Shown here: piece after piece, positions 55,230 through 63,063 of the stretch
How the letters are laid out: each line of letters starts with the position of its first letter
Position numbering within the stretch: position 1 is the first letter of the stretch
Source of the DNA: JALNZU01 sp964463695
GTDB taxonomy: Bacteria > Bacteroidota > Bacteroidia > Bacteroidales > F082
Assembly: GCA_964463695.1 (NCBI GenBank)
Contig: CAYXCZ010000004.1
Coordinates: 62,001 to 126,000 of the forward strand
DNA: 64,000 nucleotides
Direction of reading: 5' to 3'
Translations under genes and position numbers: made by a program
The notes under the pieces: generated by a model
Told to the model about the DNA's origin: nothing
Database searches by the model: none
Seen by the model: only the letters and a program-made list of their open reading frames with translations

Positions 55230-57227
55230 ATGAGCGAAAAAGAGCCTAATGGCAAGCGCCCGCCCCGCAAACGAATTCCATCAGAACAAAAAGATACAAG
55301 CAGAAGACCTCCCTCAATTGGCAGGTCACAAGGATCAAAACCCGGTGCCGGGAAAAAATCATACGGAAGTCGTGACAACGAAGCTCCGCGCGAACGCAAG
55401 CCCTATGCAAGTCGTGACAACGATGCTCCGCGCGAACGCAAGCCTTACGCAAGTCGTGACACCGAAGCTCCGCGCGAACGCAAGCCTTACGCAAGTCGCG
55501 ACAACGACGCTCCACGTGAACGCAAGCCATACGCAAGTCGTGAGAACGACGCTCCACGTGAACGCAAGCCATACGCAAGTCGTGAGAATGACGCTCCACG
55601 TGAACGCAAGCCCTATGCAAGTCGTGACAACGATGCTCCGAGAGAACGCAAGCCATACGCAAGTCGTGACAACGATGCTCCGAGAGAACGCAAGCCATAT
55701 GCAAGCCGCGACAACGACGCTCCGCGTGAACGTAAACCTTTCGCAAGCCGCGACAATGATGCTCCGCGCGAACGCAAGCCATATGCAAGCCGCGACAACG
55801 ACGCTCCGCGTGAACGCAAGCCTTACGCAAGTCGTGACAACGATGCTCCGCGCGAACGCAAACCTTACGCAAGTCGTGACAACGACGCTCCGCGTGAACG
55901 TAAACCATATGCAAGCCGTGACAACGACGCTCCGCGCGAACGCAAACCTTTCGCAAGCCGCGACAATGATGCTCCGAGAGAACGCAAACCATATGCAAGC
56001 CGCGACAACGACGCTCCTCCTGAACGCAAACCTTTCGCAAGTCGTGACAACGATGCTCCGCGCGAACGCAAGCCTTACGGAAGCCGTGATAATGATGCTC
56101 CGCACGAACGTAAACCATACGCAAGCCGTGACAATGATGCTCCGCGCGAACGGAAACCTTATGCAAGCCGTGACAATGATGCTCCACGCGAACGGAAACC
56201 TTATGCAAGCCGTGACAATGATGCTCCGCGCGAACGCAAGCCTTACGCAAGTCGTGACAACGACGCTCCAGCCGAACGTAAACCATACGCAAGTCGTGAC
56301 AATGATGCTCCGCGCGAACGCAAGCCTTTCGGAAGCCGTGATAATGATGTTCCGAGAGAACGTAAACCTTTCGCAAGCCGTGACAATGATGCTCCGCGCG
56401 AACGCAAGTCATATGGAAGGCGCGATTCCAACGATCCCCGCGAGCATAAGCCAGCACGACTAAGTCGTTTTGAGCAAAAAGAACAAATCCCCGGACGAAT
56501 GCCGGACAAGAAAGATTTTATCCGCTTGAATAAATACCTCGCTGATGCCGGTATTTGCTCCCGTCGTGAAGCCGATGTGCTGATACAAGCTGGAACTGTT
56601 ACCGTTAATGGTACCATCGTTACTGAACTCGGCACAAAAGTCAGCATCAATGACAAGGTGAATTATGGAGGACAAACATTGCGCCGTGAAAAATTGCGTT
56701 ATGTACTTCTCAATAAACCAAAAGGTTATATCACTACCTCTGATGATCCATTTGACCGTAAAACGGTTATGGAACTGGTACAGAGCGCATGCGACGAACG
56801 CATTTATCCGGTAGGTCGACTTGACAGAAATACCCTTGGTCTGTTAATACTCACCAACGACGGTGATTTGGCCAAACGGCTGATGCACCCGCGTCATGGT
56901 GTAAAAAAACTTTACCATGTGGAACTTGATAAGCCGATTACAAAACATGATATGCTTCTCATTGCCGATGGTCTTGAACTGGAAGACGGTAAAGCTGAGA
57001 TTGATGCCATTTCTTACGTCAGCAAAGATGAATCGAAGAAAGAAGTTGGTATTGAGATTCATTCAGGTAAGAACAGAATTGTCCGCCGCATCTTTGAACA
57101 ATTGGGCTATAATGTTGTAAAACTCGACAGGGTAATGATTGCCGGACTGACAAAGCTCGATTTGCCAAGGGGCAAATACCGTCATTTGACACCAAGTGAA
57201 GTTTCGCTTCTGATGCGCATCAAATAG
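55230..57227 (+). CDS. Pseudouridine synthase (RluB/RsuA family) with 26-unit charged repeat tail
   Basis: 665-aa protein from the ATG at 55230. The C-terminal ~245 residues are a standard RsuA/RluB-type enzyme: S4 RNA-binding domain (RLNKYLADAGICSRREAD, near residue 430) and catalytic domain with VGRLDRNTLGLLILTNDG, whose Asp is the nucleophile, then KLYHVELDKP and GKNRIVRRIFE. It is expected to convert a specific uridine in rRNA to pseudouridine. The N-terminal ~410 residues are mostly 26 tandem copies of a 14-aa unit (RDNDAPRERKPYAS), highly charged and surely disordered. Bacteroidota homologues often carry Arg-rich N-terminal extensions, but such a regular array is striking. Synonymous codons vary between units while the protein motif is kept. 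Confidence 0.93.
   Translation: MSEKEPNGKRPPRKRIPSEQKDTSRRPPSIGRSQGSKPGAGKKSYGSRDNEAPRERKPYASRDNDAPRERKPYASRDTEAPRERKPYASRDNDAPRERKPYASRENDAPRERKPYASRENDAPRERKPYASRDNDAPRERKPYASRDNDAPRERKPYASRDNDAPRERKPFASRDNDAPRERKPYASRDNDAPRERKPYASRDNDAPRERKPYASRDNDAPRERKPYASRDNDAPRERKPFASRDNDAPRERKPYASRDNDAPPERKPFASRDNDAPRERKPYGSRDNDAPHERKPYASRDNDAPRERKPYASRDNDAPRERKPYASRDNDAPRERKPYASRDNDAPAERKPYASRDNDAPRERKPFGSRDNDVPRERKPFASRDNDAPRERKSYGRRDSNDPREHKPARLSRFEQKEQIPGRMPDKKDFIRLNKYLADAGICSRREADVLIQAGTVTVNGTIVTELGTKVSINDKVNYGGQTLRREKLRYVLLNKPKGYITTSDDPFDRKTVMELVQSACDERIYPVGRLDRNTLGLLILTNDGDLAKRLMHPRHGVKKLYHVELDKPITKHDMLLIADGLELEDGKAEIDAISYVSKDESKKEVGIEIHSGKNRIVRRIFEQLGYNVVKLDRVMIAGLTKLDLPRGKYRHLTPSEVSLLMRIK
55371..56462 (+). 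repeat. 26 tandem copies of a 42-bp coding repeat
   Basis: Units begin at 55371, 55413 and so on in exact 42-nt steps to 56421 (25 steps). The consensus protein unit is RDNDAPRERKPYAS, with variants Glu for Asp, Phe for Tyr, Gly for Ala, and a degenerate last unit RRDSNDPREHKP. Many units differ only at third codon positions. The repeat lacks stop codons in several other frames, which creates long spurious ORFs on both strands. Confidence 0.97.
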
Positions 57228-57284
57228 CTTTCAGAATTACATTTTTTTAATTCCGTTACAGGCATTATTAATGTCTGAATGGAA

Positions 57285-57292
57285 TAATTTTG
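57285..57292 (+). promoter_or_regulatory. -7 box of the sigma factor operon
   Basis: TAATTTTG matches TAnnTTTG, 38 nt before the ATG at 57331. No clear TTG lies at the usual distance. Confidence 0.5.
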
Positions 57293-57330
57293 TCGCTGAG
57301 TTTGTCTGATTATCAGTTGATCCAAAAAAA

Positions 57331-57927
57331 ATGCCTGACTTGAACGAAAATGCTTTCCGAATCACTGCTCCATGCACTGCTATGGAGGAATCGGAACTGG
57401 TAAATGAGATCAGGAAGGGCAATGATGCTGCAATGCATGAACTTGTAATTAGGAACCAGCAGGCGGTTGCGAGGGTACTTAAAGCTATGCTCGGCGATAC
57501 ACCTCAGGCGGAAGATGTCGGTCAGGAAACCTTCATTCGATTTTGGTCCAACATAGGTGCTTACCGACATGAAGCCAAAGTGTCAACTTACCTCACACGT
57601 ATCGCTATCAATCTGGCTATTAACGAAAGCAGAAGGCAAAAACGCCGTTACGAAATAGAGCGGCCTTTCGACCAGCGAACAAATGGCTATTCGCAAACAA
57701 CATCACATAATGGCTCGCATTCTGCCGATGATGCTGAACATCTCCAAACGGCTCTTTCACAACTCGAAAGCAATCAACGTGCTGTAATTGTTTTACGAAT
57801 GCTGCAAGGCTATTCAACCAAGGAAACAGCCGACTTACTAGGCATTCCTTCTGGCACTGTACTCTCACGCCTTTCAAGGGCACTCGACAAACTGAAGATA
57901 ATTCTACTTAAACTGGATGAAGTATGA
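57331..57927 (+). CDS. ECF-type RNA polymerase sigma factor
   Basis: 198-aa sigma-70 family regulator. Region 2 covers ~25-100 (MHELVIRNQQAVARVLKAML, DVGQETFIRFW, YLTRIAINLAINESR) and region 4 ~135-190 (LESNQRAVIVLRMLQGYSTK, ETADLLGIPSGTVLSRLSRA). It directs RNA polymerase to an unknown regulon, possibly envelope-related. Its stop overlaps the next gene (ATGA), whose product is a single-pass membrane protein and candidate anti-sigma factor, the usual pairing for ECF factors. Confidence 0.93.
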   Translation: MPDLNENAFRITAPCTAMEESELVNEIRKGNDAAMHELVIRNQQAVARVLKAMLGDTPQAEDVGQETFIRFWSNIGAYRHEAKVSTYLTRIAINLAINESRRQKRRYEIERPFDQRTNGYSQTTSHNGSHSADDAEHLQTALSQLESNQRAVIVLRMLQGYSTKETADLLGIPSGTVLSRLSRALDKLKIILLKLDEV

Positions 57928-58325
57928 AAAAATTAAATGAATCTTTTCTCATTCGCGCCCTTTTGCACGAACTGGATGAAAACGAAATCAAGTCATTAAA
58001 CCAATCCGACTTAAACAATGATCCAATCCATCAAAAGTTGAAAGATTGGAAACACATTGTGTCGTTTTTCAAGCAAAAAGAAACAGATTTTAGTCCTTCA
58101 TTTGCAGCAAATGTTATGAATAGCATCCAGCAAATAAAAATACAAAAAGTTAGAAATCAGCAAATCTATCGCTCCCTTGTGCGAATCAGCTTCTCTATGG
58201 CTGCTGCCGCTGTTTTGCTGTTACTTTTTGTTATCTGGCAGGAAAACAGCTTCAGTATTGATGGATTTTTGGGTATCAACAATCTGGTATCAGATGATTT
58301 CTCCAGTTTACTTGCTGATTATTAA
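57924..58325 (+). CDS. Putative anti-sigma factor, single-pass membrane protein
   Basis: 133-aa protein with a charged cytoplasmic N-terminal part (~1-85), one transmembrane helix (~88-108, SMAAAAVLLLLFVIW) and a short ~25-aa periplasmic tail. It overlaps the ECF sigma gene by 4 nt. Size, topology and coupling suggest an anti-sigma factor, but no Cys/His zinc-binding (ZAS) motif is present; it contains no cysteine, and I do not recognise a named family. The periplasmic tail seems too short for a sensor domain, so signal input may come from the downstream protein. Confidence 0.65.
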   Translation: MKKLNESFLIRALLHELDENEIKSLNQSDLNNDPIHQKLKDWKHIVSFFKQKETDFSPSFAANVMNSIQQIKIQKVRNQQIYRSLVRISFSMAAAAVLLLLFVIWQENSFSIDGFLGINNLVSDDFSSLLADY

Positions 58326-58335
58326 AGTTTAAAAA

Positions 58336-58728
58336 ATGAAAGCTATGAAAACAAAATACATCCTTTTGCTTGTACTCGCCCTTTTGATAGGAGTTTTAAT
58401 TGGATCACTCACAACTGGAAGAGTCACCCGGAAAAAAGTTGAAAAGATAAAGTCGTGGAATACCCGCGAAGGTTTCCGAACGCATCTGTTTGATATAATG
58501 GAAGCTACAAAAGACCAACAAGAGAAGCTTCGTCCAATGCTCGATTCATTCAGCGACCTGCATTGGAAGATGATCAACAAAAACTGGGAAGTTCAAAATG
58601 AGTTTTACGATGAGATGTACAAATCCATTGAACCCAAAATTGAAAAGCAACAGTTCCAAAAACTGATGGATCACCGTGATGAAATCAGGTCGGAAAGACA
58701 AAAGAAAAGATCTGAAAGAAAGGATTGA
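58336..58728 (+). CDS. Membrane-anchored Spy/heavy-metal-sensor-like small protein
   Basis: 130-aa protein beginning MKAMK; the second Met (58345) is also possible. One N-terminal hydrophobic helix (~5-24) is followed by an all-helical, highly charged periplasmic domain (FRTHLFDIMEATKDQQEKLR and EIRSERQKKRSERKD) with the layout of Spy/CpxP or 'periplasmic heavy metal sensor' proteins. It lies 10 nt after the putative anti-sigma gene and most likely belongs to the same operon, where it could act in envelope stress sensing (inference). It converges with the thioredoxin gene, with 8 nt between stops. Confidence 0.65.
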   Translation: MKAMKTKYILLLVLALLIGVLIGSLTTGRVTRKKVEKIKSWNTREGFRTHLFDIMEATKDQQEKLRPMLDSFSDLHWKMINKNWEVQNEFYDEMYKSIEPKIEKQQFQKLMDHRDEIRSERQKKRSERKD

Positions 58729-58736
58729 ATTCTCCC

Positions 58737-59162
58737 TTATTCAAGCTGCTTCAGGATAGCTTTTTGAAATGTTGACTTAGGTTTTACACCTGTAAAACGC
58801 TCAACCGGCTTTCCGTCTTTGAACAAAATCAATGTTGGAATAGAGCGAATACCCAGGTCTGTAGCGGCTTGTCTGTTCTCATCAACATTTAGCTTACCAA
58901 CTTTAATACGACCATTAAACTCGTCGGCTAACTCACTCACAACAGGAGCGATCATCTTGCAAGGGGTACACCATGGCGCCCAAAAATCAACCAATACAAT
59001 GCCTTTTGAGATACTTTTGCTAAAATTTTCATCCGTGAGCTTCATCAGGTGATCACTTTCACTTTCCGGATTGTAGTTTTTCATGAGTTTGTATCTCCTG
59101 TAGCCATTGAAGAGAAATAAAATCAGGAGCAAAGAGGCAATAATGATCAGAGCGTTAGACAT
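58737..59162 (-). CDS. Membrane-anchored thioredoxin
   Basis: 141-aa protein from the Met at 59162. One N-terminal transmembrane helix (~3-19, ALIIIASLLLILFLF) anchors a thioredoxin domain with the canonical active site WAPWCTPCKM and the cis-Pro motif RSIPTLILFKDGKP. Reading upstream gives a longer frame to 59261, but a perfect -7 promoter box (59184-59191) lies inside that extension, so the shorter start is preferred. Since the residues after the helix are RRYK, an N-out/C-in topology with a cytoplasmic thioredoxin domain is suggested by the positive-inside rule. Confidence 0.88.
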   Translation of the reverse strand: MSNALIIIASLLLILFLFNGYRRYKLMKNYNPESESDHLMKLTDENFSKSISKGIVLVDFWAPWCTPCKMIAPVVSELADEFNGRIKVGKLNVDENRQAATDLGIRSIPTLILFKDGKPVERFTGVKPKSTFQKAILKQLE

Positions 59163-59183
59163 AGCGTATGATTTAGTATGCGG

Positions 59184-59191
59184 CAAAAGTA
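59184..59191 (-). promoter_or_regulatory. -7 box of the thioredoxin gene
   Basis: TACTTTTG on the minus strand matches TAnnTTTG and lies 21 nt before the ATG at 59162. It decides the start codon against the longer in-frame reading. No clear TTG is at the usual -33 distance. Confidence 0.65.
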
Positions 59192-59489
59192 GTGAAATGG
59201 AAGTTATTAATACCACCTGAATTAATAAATGGTTCAAAACCAATTCACATTGACAATTCAATTAATGGTGAAAAAGTAAAAATTGACACAGTCAAGTCAG
59301 AATAAAGCTGCTAAGGTCAGTCTAGATTGCCTAAGGATTAATGATGATTTTTATTCAGATTGAGAGTTAAATCCGGGAATTAAGCTTCAGCAATCTTCAG
59401 CTAACACATTTTTTTTGTTGCAATAAAGGATTCTCATAGACAGAAAATCTTCTGTGTTATCCTCATTACGAATTCAGTATCTTGTTGCT
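59192..59489. other. Intergenic, nothing recognised
   Basis: AT-rich stretch between the thioredoxin promoter and the corA stop codon. No ORF, hairpin with a T-run or repeat was identified, so no terminator for corA is apparent. Confidence 0.55.
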
Positions 59490-60584
59490 TTACAGCCAGT
59501 TATTTTTCCTGAATTCCCTGATCATAAAAATTGTAATAAGCAACATCACCACCCAAACAGCCAGATAGCCAAATCTGAAATGTAGCTCAGGCATAAAATC
59601 AAAATTCATCCCATAAACACCAACTATAAAAGTAAGGGGGATGAAGATGGTCGAAATGATGGTCAGCGTCTGCATCACTTTGCTCATTCGCAAATTGACA
59701 GAAGAGTGATAGATGTCTTTCAAACCGGAGACCAAATCGCGGTAGTTCTCAATTGTTTCATAAATGTGCATCACATGGTCGTACACATCCGTGAAATAGG
59801 TTCGGTGTGAAGGGTTTATCAAAACACTGTCTGTTTTAATAAGTGTGCTCAGGGCTTCACGCAAGGGAAAAACAGTTTTTCGTATCAATAATAAATCTTT
59901 TTTTATTTGCTGCGTTTCTACAAGTGTGTTCTCGCTACTGTGTTTCATAAGGGCGTCTTCCGAAGCATCGATTAGTTCTGCCATGTCTTCCATCACCCTG
60001 AAATAATGATCGACCATAATGTCGGTAAGAGCATACATCAGATAATCTAATCCACTGGATCTGAACCTGCCATCAGGAATTTGCATGCGATTGTACACTA
60101 CATCAAAAATGGGTAGGTCGCGCTCATGAAAGGTAATGAGAGCATCTTCACGTAAGACAAAACTCACCTGATCAGTTGTGAAATCACCTTCCTCCTCACT
60201 GGGGCTGATAGCTTTCATGGTAAAAAAGATGAATCCCTCACCAATTTCAGCTTTCGGACGCTGCCCTGTATTGAGAATATCCTCGGTAAGCAGCGGATGC
60301 AAACCCAATGTCTCAGCCAGTTCACCAATAACCTTAGTATTCTGAAGACCTGTGACTTTGATCCAGTTCTTGCGACCCTTCAGTGTTTTCTGTAGCACAT
60401 CGGTACCATTCATCTGTGTGAAAACTTCAAAGTTCTCAGCATCATAACTGATAAGATCGATAGTGGTATCTTCCGTTTTTATCGACCCAATATGTATAAG
60501 ACTTCCCGGTGGAAGACCGGCCTTTTTTGATGAACCAGGCTTTCCAAGTCGTCCGGTGCTTTTCTTTGGTTTTTTGGTACTCAT
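59490..60584 (-). CDS. corA: CorA-family magnesium/cobalt transporter
   Basis: 364-aa inner-membrane channel for Mg2+ (and Co2+). It has a Lys/Arg-rich N-terminus, a large cytoplasmic alpha/beta and helical domain, the long stalk helix, then two C-terminal transmembrane helices. The first carries the signature YGMNF near residue 325, followed by the loop FMPELHFRFGY and TM2 AVWVVMLLITIFMI. The Met at 60584 (MSTKKPKK) is preferred over the upstream Met at 60626, because a promoter match (60614-60642) overlaps the longer reading. Confidence 0.93.
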   Translation of the reverse strand: MSTKKPKKSTGRLGKPGSSKKAGLPPGSLIHIGSIKTEDTTIDLISYDAENFEVFTQMNGTDVLQKTLKGRKNWIKVTGLQNTKVIGELAETLGLHPLLTEDILNTGQRPKAEIGEGFIFFTMKAISPSEEEGDFTTDQVSFVLREDALITFHERDLPIFDVVYNRMQIPDGRFRSSGLDYLMYALTDIMVDHYFRVMEDMAELIDASEDALMKHSSENTLVETQQIKKDLLLIRKTVFPLREALSTLIKTDSVLINPSHRTYFTDVYDHVMHIYETIENYRDLVSGLKDIYHSSVNLRMSKVMQTLTIISTIFIPLTFIVGVYGMNFDFMPELHFRFGYLAVWVVMLLITIFMIREFRKNNWL

Positions 60585-60613
60585 AAACGTATGAAACTTC
60601 AATTGTTGTGAGG

Positions 60614-60642
60614 CAAAATTAATCATTCAAGTGATGTGGCAA
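60614..60642 (-). promoter_or_regulatory. Promoter of corA
   Basis: On the minus strand TTG (60642-60640), 18 nt, TAATTTTG (60621-60614) fit the Bacteroidetes -33/-7 pattern. The -7 box is 29 nt before the preferred ATG at 60584. Confidence 0.72.
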
Positions 60643-60861
60643 AAAATTCCTTCTTAGCTGGTCGGTCGGGAAATGTTTGGTAATTATCATGCTTTGTCAT
60701 GTTTTAAAAGGTTATTTCAATGAATCTATTGCGGATTGTAAAGCCTTTTTCAGAAAATTACCTTATTAATAGTAATAAATACGTATTTAATTTGGAAAAG
60801 GGTTAGATGTATACTTAACTTGCAGCTAATTTGAACAAAACAAATAATACAATTCGAGTAT

Positions 60862-63063
60862 ATGAAAGTAATCTGTATTGGAAACTACCCACCCAGGCAA
60901 TGTGGTATTGCAACATTTACCGAAAATCTAGTAAGAGCTATCCTCACTGCAGCTCAACTGTGCGATCGATCGGTTGATATCGAAGTGATTGCTATGAACG
61001 ATTTGGGGAACACCTTCGATTATCCTTCAATTGTCAAGCACAGCCTGCCCGATCAGGATCAGAATGCCTACATCAGGATGGCTTCAACAATCAACGATTC
61101 AGGGGCTGATATCCTGCTGGTTCAGCATGAATATGGCATTTTTGGGGGTGATAGCGGACTTTATCTGCTTTCGATGCTTCGCAAAGTCACCATTCCTATC
61201 GTTTGTACCTTTCATACTGTTTTAGAAAAACCAGGTTTTCATCAATTGGAAGTACTTGAACGCATAGGTCAATACGCGTCCAAAGTGGTGATCATGAATA
61301 AAATAGCTATTGACTTTTTACAAAATGTATATAACATTCCTTTAGAGAAAATAGCTCTTATCGAACATGGCACTCCGGATTTTGATGCAATGAAGGATCA
61401 GCTACAACCTCCTCCTCCCATTTGGAAAGACCGAAAAGTGATGATAACGTTCGGGCTGATAGGCCGTAGCAAAGGTATTGAAACAGTTATCCGGGCACTG
61501 CCTTCCATCGTTTCTCACCATCCCGAAGTGCTTTATGTGGTTTTAGGCAAAACACATCCTCATGTGTTGCGACATGCTGGCGAAGAATACCGTGAATACC
61601 TTCAAAACCTGGTTATTCAGCTTAAACTGGAACAGCATGTGGTATTTATGAATCAATATGTCAGCGAGTTAGAACTCATGTCATTGCTTAAAGCAGCCGA
61701 TATTTACGTGACTCCGTATCTGAATAAAGCACAAATCACCAGCGGCACATTATGCTACGCTGTGAGCGGTGGCTGCGCCGTGTTCTCAACACCTTACTGG
61801 CATGCTGAATCATTATTAGCTGAGGAGCGTGGCTGGCTCTTTGATTTTTGTAATCATGAGCAGCTGGCATCATTAATCTGTCATGCCCTCGATCATCCAG
61901 ATGAATTGGAACTGCGTCAGCAACGTGCGCTGGATTATGGAAAAACTCTTGCCTGGCCACAGATTGGCAAACAGTACCTGAACCTTTTTGATAGAGTAGT
62001 GTCAGAAAAGGGCAGGATAATACAATCAACTAAATCATATCCCAACTTTGATATCACACACCTTCAACGACTTACTGATGATACAGGATTGTTGCAACAT
62101 GCCACTGGTATTCTGCCAAGCTATCAACACGGCTATAGCCTCGACGACAACACACGCGCTATACTGGTAGTCATTACAGCCTATAAACATGAAGCCAACG
62201 AAGTTTACCTTGGCTTGCTCACCAAGTATTTATCATTCCTCAAATTAATGGTGCAGAAAAATGGTCAGGTTAAAAACTACCTGTCATATGACCGCCAAAT
62301 GTTTGATAATGATTTCTCTGATGATGCTTATGGAAGGGCTGTCTGGGCTTTGGGATACCTTATACGCTATGCGCCAAATGATGCCCTTTTTCAAACAGCG
62401 ATGGAAACTTTTCATGCCATGATTCCTGCTATGGAGAAGCTTAATTACGCCAGAGGTTATGCTAATTTCATGTTCGGACTCTTTCATTACAGCAAGCGCT
62501 TTCCCGATCAGGAGAAGTTTCTTGGGATTATCAATCAGGTAGCCGAAACTCTTTGTCAGCGTTATGAACGTCACAAACGCGAAAATTGGCACTGGTTTGA
62601 GGATGCCCTTACTTACGATAACGGACTTATTCCGGCTGCCTTATATGTTGCTTACAGCGTAACAGGAAACGAAAAATACCTGGAGGTAGCCGAAAGAAGT
62701 AGAATTTTTCTTGAGAGTAAGTGTTTTAAAAACAATTGGTTATCCCTTATCGGAAACAAAAGGTGGTTGCGTTTTGATACAGAATACGAATTGTATGCGC
62801 AACAGCCAATAGATGCTATGGCTATGATGATTATGTATAAAAGCGCTTTGCTTGCCACCACCAACGAGAGCCATTCTATGAAACTAATGAAATGCTACAA
62901 CTGGTTTCTTGGTGAAAACGACCTCAACATTAGTCTTTATGATCGTGAGACAAAAGGCTGTAATGATGGAATCGAAAACAATTGCATCAACAGAAATCAG
63001 GGTGCAGAAAGTACCATCGCATGGTTGATGGCTCAGCTGATCGCCGAACCGTATACTAGCTAA
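60862..63063 (+). CDS. GT4-type glycosyltransferase with C-terminal helical domain
   Basis: 733-aa protein. Residues ~1-390 are a GT-B glycosyltransferase of the GT4 kind (MKVICIGNYPPRQCGIATFT; IEHGTPDF; FGLIGRSKGIETVIRALP; ADIYVTPYLNKAQITSGTL). Residues ~400-733 are a second, largely helical domain (HGYSLDDNTRAIL, YDRQMF, ENWHWFEDALTYDNGLIPAA, GAESTIAWLMAQL) resembling the (alpha/alpha)-barrel of glycan-processing enzymes; its activity is unknown. The convergent neighbour is a GH130-type phosphorylase/hydrolase, and GT4-GH130 pairs recur in Bacteroidota, so a shared role in mannoside or related glycan metabolism is likely. The two genes overlap by 4 bases at their 3' ends. Confidence 0.87.
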   Translation: MKVICIGNYPPRQCGIATFTENLVRAILTAAQLCDRSVDIEVIAMNDLGNTFDYPSIVKHSLPDQDQNAYIRMASTINDSGADILLVQHEYGIFGGDSGLYLLSMLRKVTIPIVCTFHTVLEKPGFHQLEVLERIGQYASKVVIMNKIAIDFLQNVYNIPLEKIALIEHGTPDFDAMKDQLQPPPPIWKDRKVMITFGLIGRSKGIETVIRALPSIVSHHPEVLYVVLGKTHPHVLRHAGEEYREYLQNLVIQLKLEQHVVFMNQYVSELELMSLLKAADIYVTPYLNKAQITSGTLCYAVSGGCAVFSTPYWHAESLLAEERGWLFDFCNHEQLASLICHALDHPDELELRQQRALDYGKTLAWPQIGKQYLNLFDRVVSEKGRIIQSTKSYPNFDITHLQRLTDDTGLLQHATGILPSYQHGYSLDDNTRAILVVITAYKHEANEVYLGLLTKYLSFLKLMVQKNGQVKNYLSYDRQMFDNDFSDDAYGRAVWALGYLIRYAPNDALFQTAMETFHAMIPAMEKLNYARGYANFMFGLFHYSKRFPDQEKFLGIINQVAETLCQRYERHKRENWHWFEDALTYDNGLIPAALYVAYSVTGNEKYLEVAERSRIFLESKCFKNNWLSLIGNKRWLRFDTEYELYAQQPIDAMAMMIMYKSALLATTNESHSMKLMKCYNWFLGENDLNISLYDRETKGCNDGIENNCINRNQGAESTIAWLMAQLIAEPYTS

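Noticed and set aside
55371..56462. Possible CRISPR-like array
   Set aside because: Units are contiguous 42-bp coding repeats with no unique spacers, inside a well-supported gene.
55246..56463. Long open frames (about 400 codons) on both strands over the repeat array, read in other frames
   Set aside because: The 42-bp unit is a multiple of three and happens to lack stops in other frames, so these are by-products of the repeat. The pseudouridine synthase frame has a promoter, a start and recognisable domains.
59163..59261. Longer N-terminus for the thioredoxin (start at 59261)
   Set aside because: A perfect TAnnTTTG box lies inside the extension, and the downstream Met directly precedes the membrane helix.
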